This document shows positions 63,163-64,000 of a stretch of 64,000 bases of DNA, piece by piece (the first letter of the stretch is position 1; every line of letters begins with the position of its first letter). Below the pieces are notes generated by a model. The model saw nothing but the letters and a program-made list of their open reading frames with translations, was not told where the DNA came from and did not search any database. Origin of the DNA: Oreohelix idahoensis (taxonomy: Eukaryota; Mollusca; Gastropoda; Stylommatophora; Oreohelicidae); contig JAMPIV010016233.1 of NCBI GenBank assembly GCA_024509875.1, positions 1 to 64,000 on the forward strand. Direction: 5' to 3'. A program made the position numbers and the translations under genes.

Positions 63163-64000
63163 TGGGGTTATGATAACCAGACCATCCCTGACGCCACATA
63201 CGACACGCATGAACACCAGTGTACAAGTTACAACGGGGCAGTCGATGTCAGCTTGACCTGTATTACCGATCGGATGCTGTATCTAGGTCAGCGCTTGTTG
63301 ACAGTTTTTTCGCTGTACAGACGGTATTACACAGGACATTTGTATCAAGTGTAGAAAATATCTGGAGCAGTACTGTTGACATTTCTCATCGTACAGAAGA
63401 GAGAAGTGATTGTTGATCCTGTACAGAAGAATCACAGTGTTGTTGAACATAAAGTGCATATTTCATCGTTGGATCTTCATATGCTCAAAGAAATTGAACA
63501 TTGTAATAGTGTAGAAAATAAATATATTATTTAATTGTTCATTAAAAGTGGCAAGTTATTGTTACAACACTATACCAGCATCACATTCTATCCACAATTC
63601 ATTCTATTAAGTATATATATATGTATGCAGTTATGCTATTACGGTTTACATGTATTTATGTTTATATGTTATTTGTTGTGTGTTAAGTTAGTTTGTATTC
63701 TGCGGGCCTGGATGGGAGGTGACTAGAACAGGAAATACCAAGTGACATTGGTCTTGCTCTAGCGTTCTATAGGGAGCACATTTCTTAATTGAAATTTGCA
63801 TGCAACATTGTTTGCAAATATTTGTTAGTTGTGAAGACTGTATTCTTTTTGTTTTTGTAATATTTCTATGTTCTTTAGTTTTGTTTGATTTGTTTGTATA
63901 ATTGTAGGTCTCATCTTTCCTTTCATTTCAGTTCTTTACACCCTTATGTTTATACACTGTGGCGTTATTTGTCTTGTTGATTTCATTGCGGTTATCATCA
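63163..64000 (+). other. Leader-like sequence running off the window
   Basis: From about 63840 the sequence resembles the leader before the gag at 35168: GTTCTTTAGTTTTG, then GATTTGTTTGT and a TATACACTG-type block appear in both. Coding sequence of this element, if any, lies beyond the window. Confidence 0.4.

Overview
This is a gene-poor, AT-rich invertebrate nuclear DNA window in which essentially every recognisable coding sequence belongs to a transposable element. I see no convincing host exon, tRNA, rRNA, CRISPR array or bacterial-type gene. The mix points to a metazoan: Ty3/gypsy LTR elements (one of the Gmr1 type), several lineages of AP-endonuclease LINEs, a Penelope-like element, hAT-type non-autonomous elements, tRNA-derived SINEs and long (TA)n tracts. 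A mollusc or other lophotrochozoan is my best guess, but nothing in the sequence proves it.

Layout, left to right. 1-2.54 kb is a long imperfect inverted repeat around an AT-rich core. 2.5-4.9 kb has no recognisable gene. 4.95-5.81 kb is a hAT-like non-autonomous element. 6.24-12.5 kb holds two related LINEs head to head: a broken copy on the minus strand (LINE A) and a nearly intact copy on the plus strand (LINE B). 12.7-15.1 kb carries the GIY-YIG end of a Penelope-like element, a SINE piece and 3' pieces of an RNase H-bearing LINE. 15.6-16.4 kb has a LINE C tail, an interspersed repeat and a (TA)n tract. 16.64-24.28 kb is a complete 7.6-kb LTR retrotransposon on the minus strand with near-identical 0.59-kb LTRs. 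Its order is gag, protease, integrase, reverse transcriptase, RNase H, the Ty1/copia-like order that defines Gmr1-type gypsy elements. 24.7-32.8 kb is a mosaic: a second hAT-like copy, SINEs, a 129-bp palindromic element, nested LINE fragments, a repeat family and a minisatellite.

34.6-40.1 kb is a second, related Gmr1-like element on the plus strand. It has gag and protease but no integrase, RT or RNase H. In their place is an open frame with three hydrophobic segments, preceded by a linker resembling the pre-RT linker of the first element. It may be a non-autonomous derivative that relied on enzymes from an element like the one at 16.6-24.3 kb.

44.31-60.1 kb is a third LTR element, bounded by two copies of a roughly 1.1-1.3 kb LTR and ending in a gypsy integrase (57.36-58.88 kb). 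Between its 5' LTR and the integrase lie 11.7 kb with extreme strand composition, including 564 consecutive bases without a single C, and no recognisable gag or RT. N bases and indel-dominated LTR differences nearby mean an assembly or base-calling artefact must be excluded first. The right edge (61.9-64.0 kb) looks like a 5' LTR, primer-binding site and leader of a further LTR element running out of the window.

Most coding frames carry single-base breaks. Some may be consensus sequencing errors rather than true mutations, so inactive calls are provisional.
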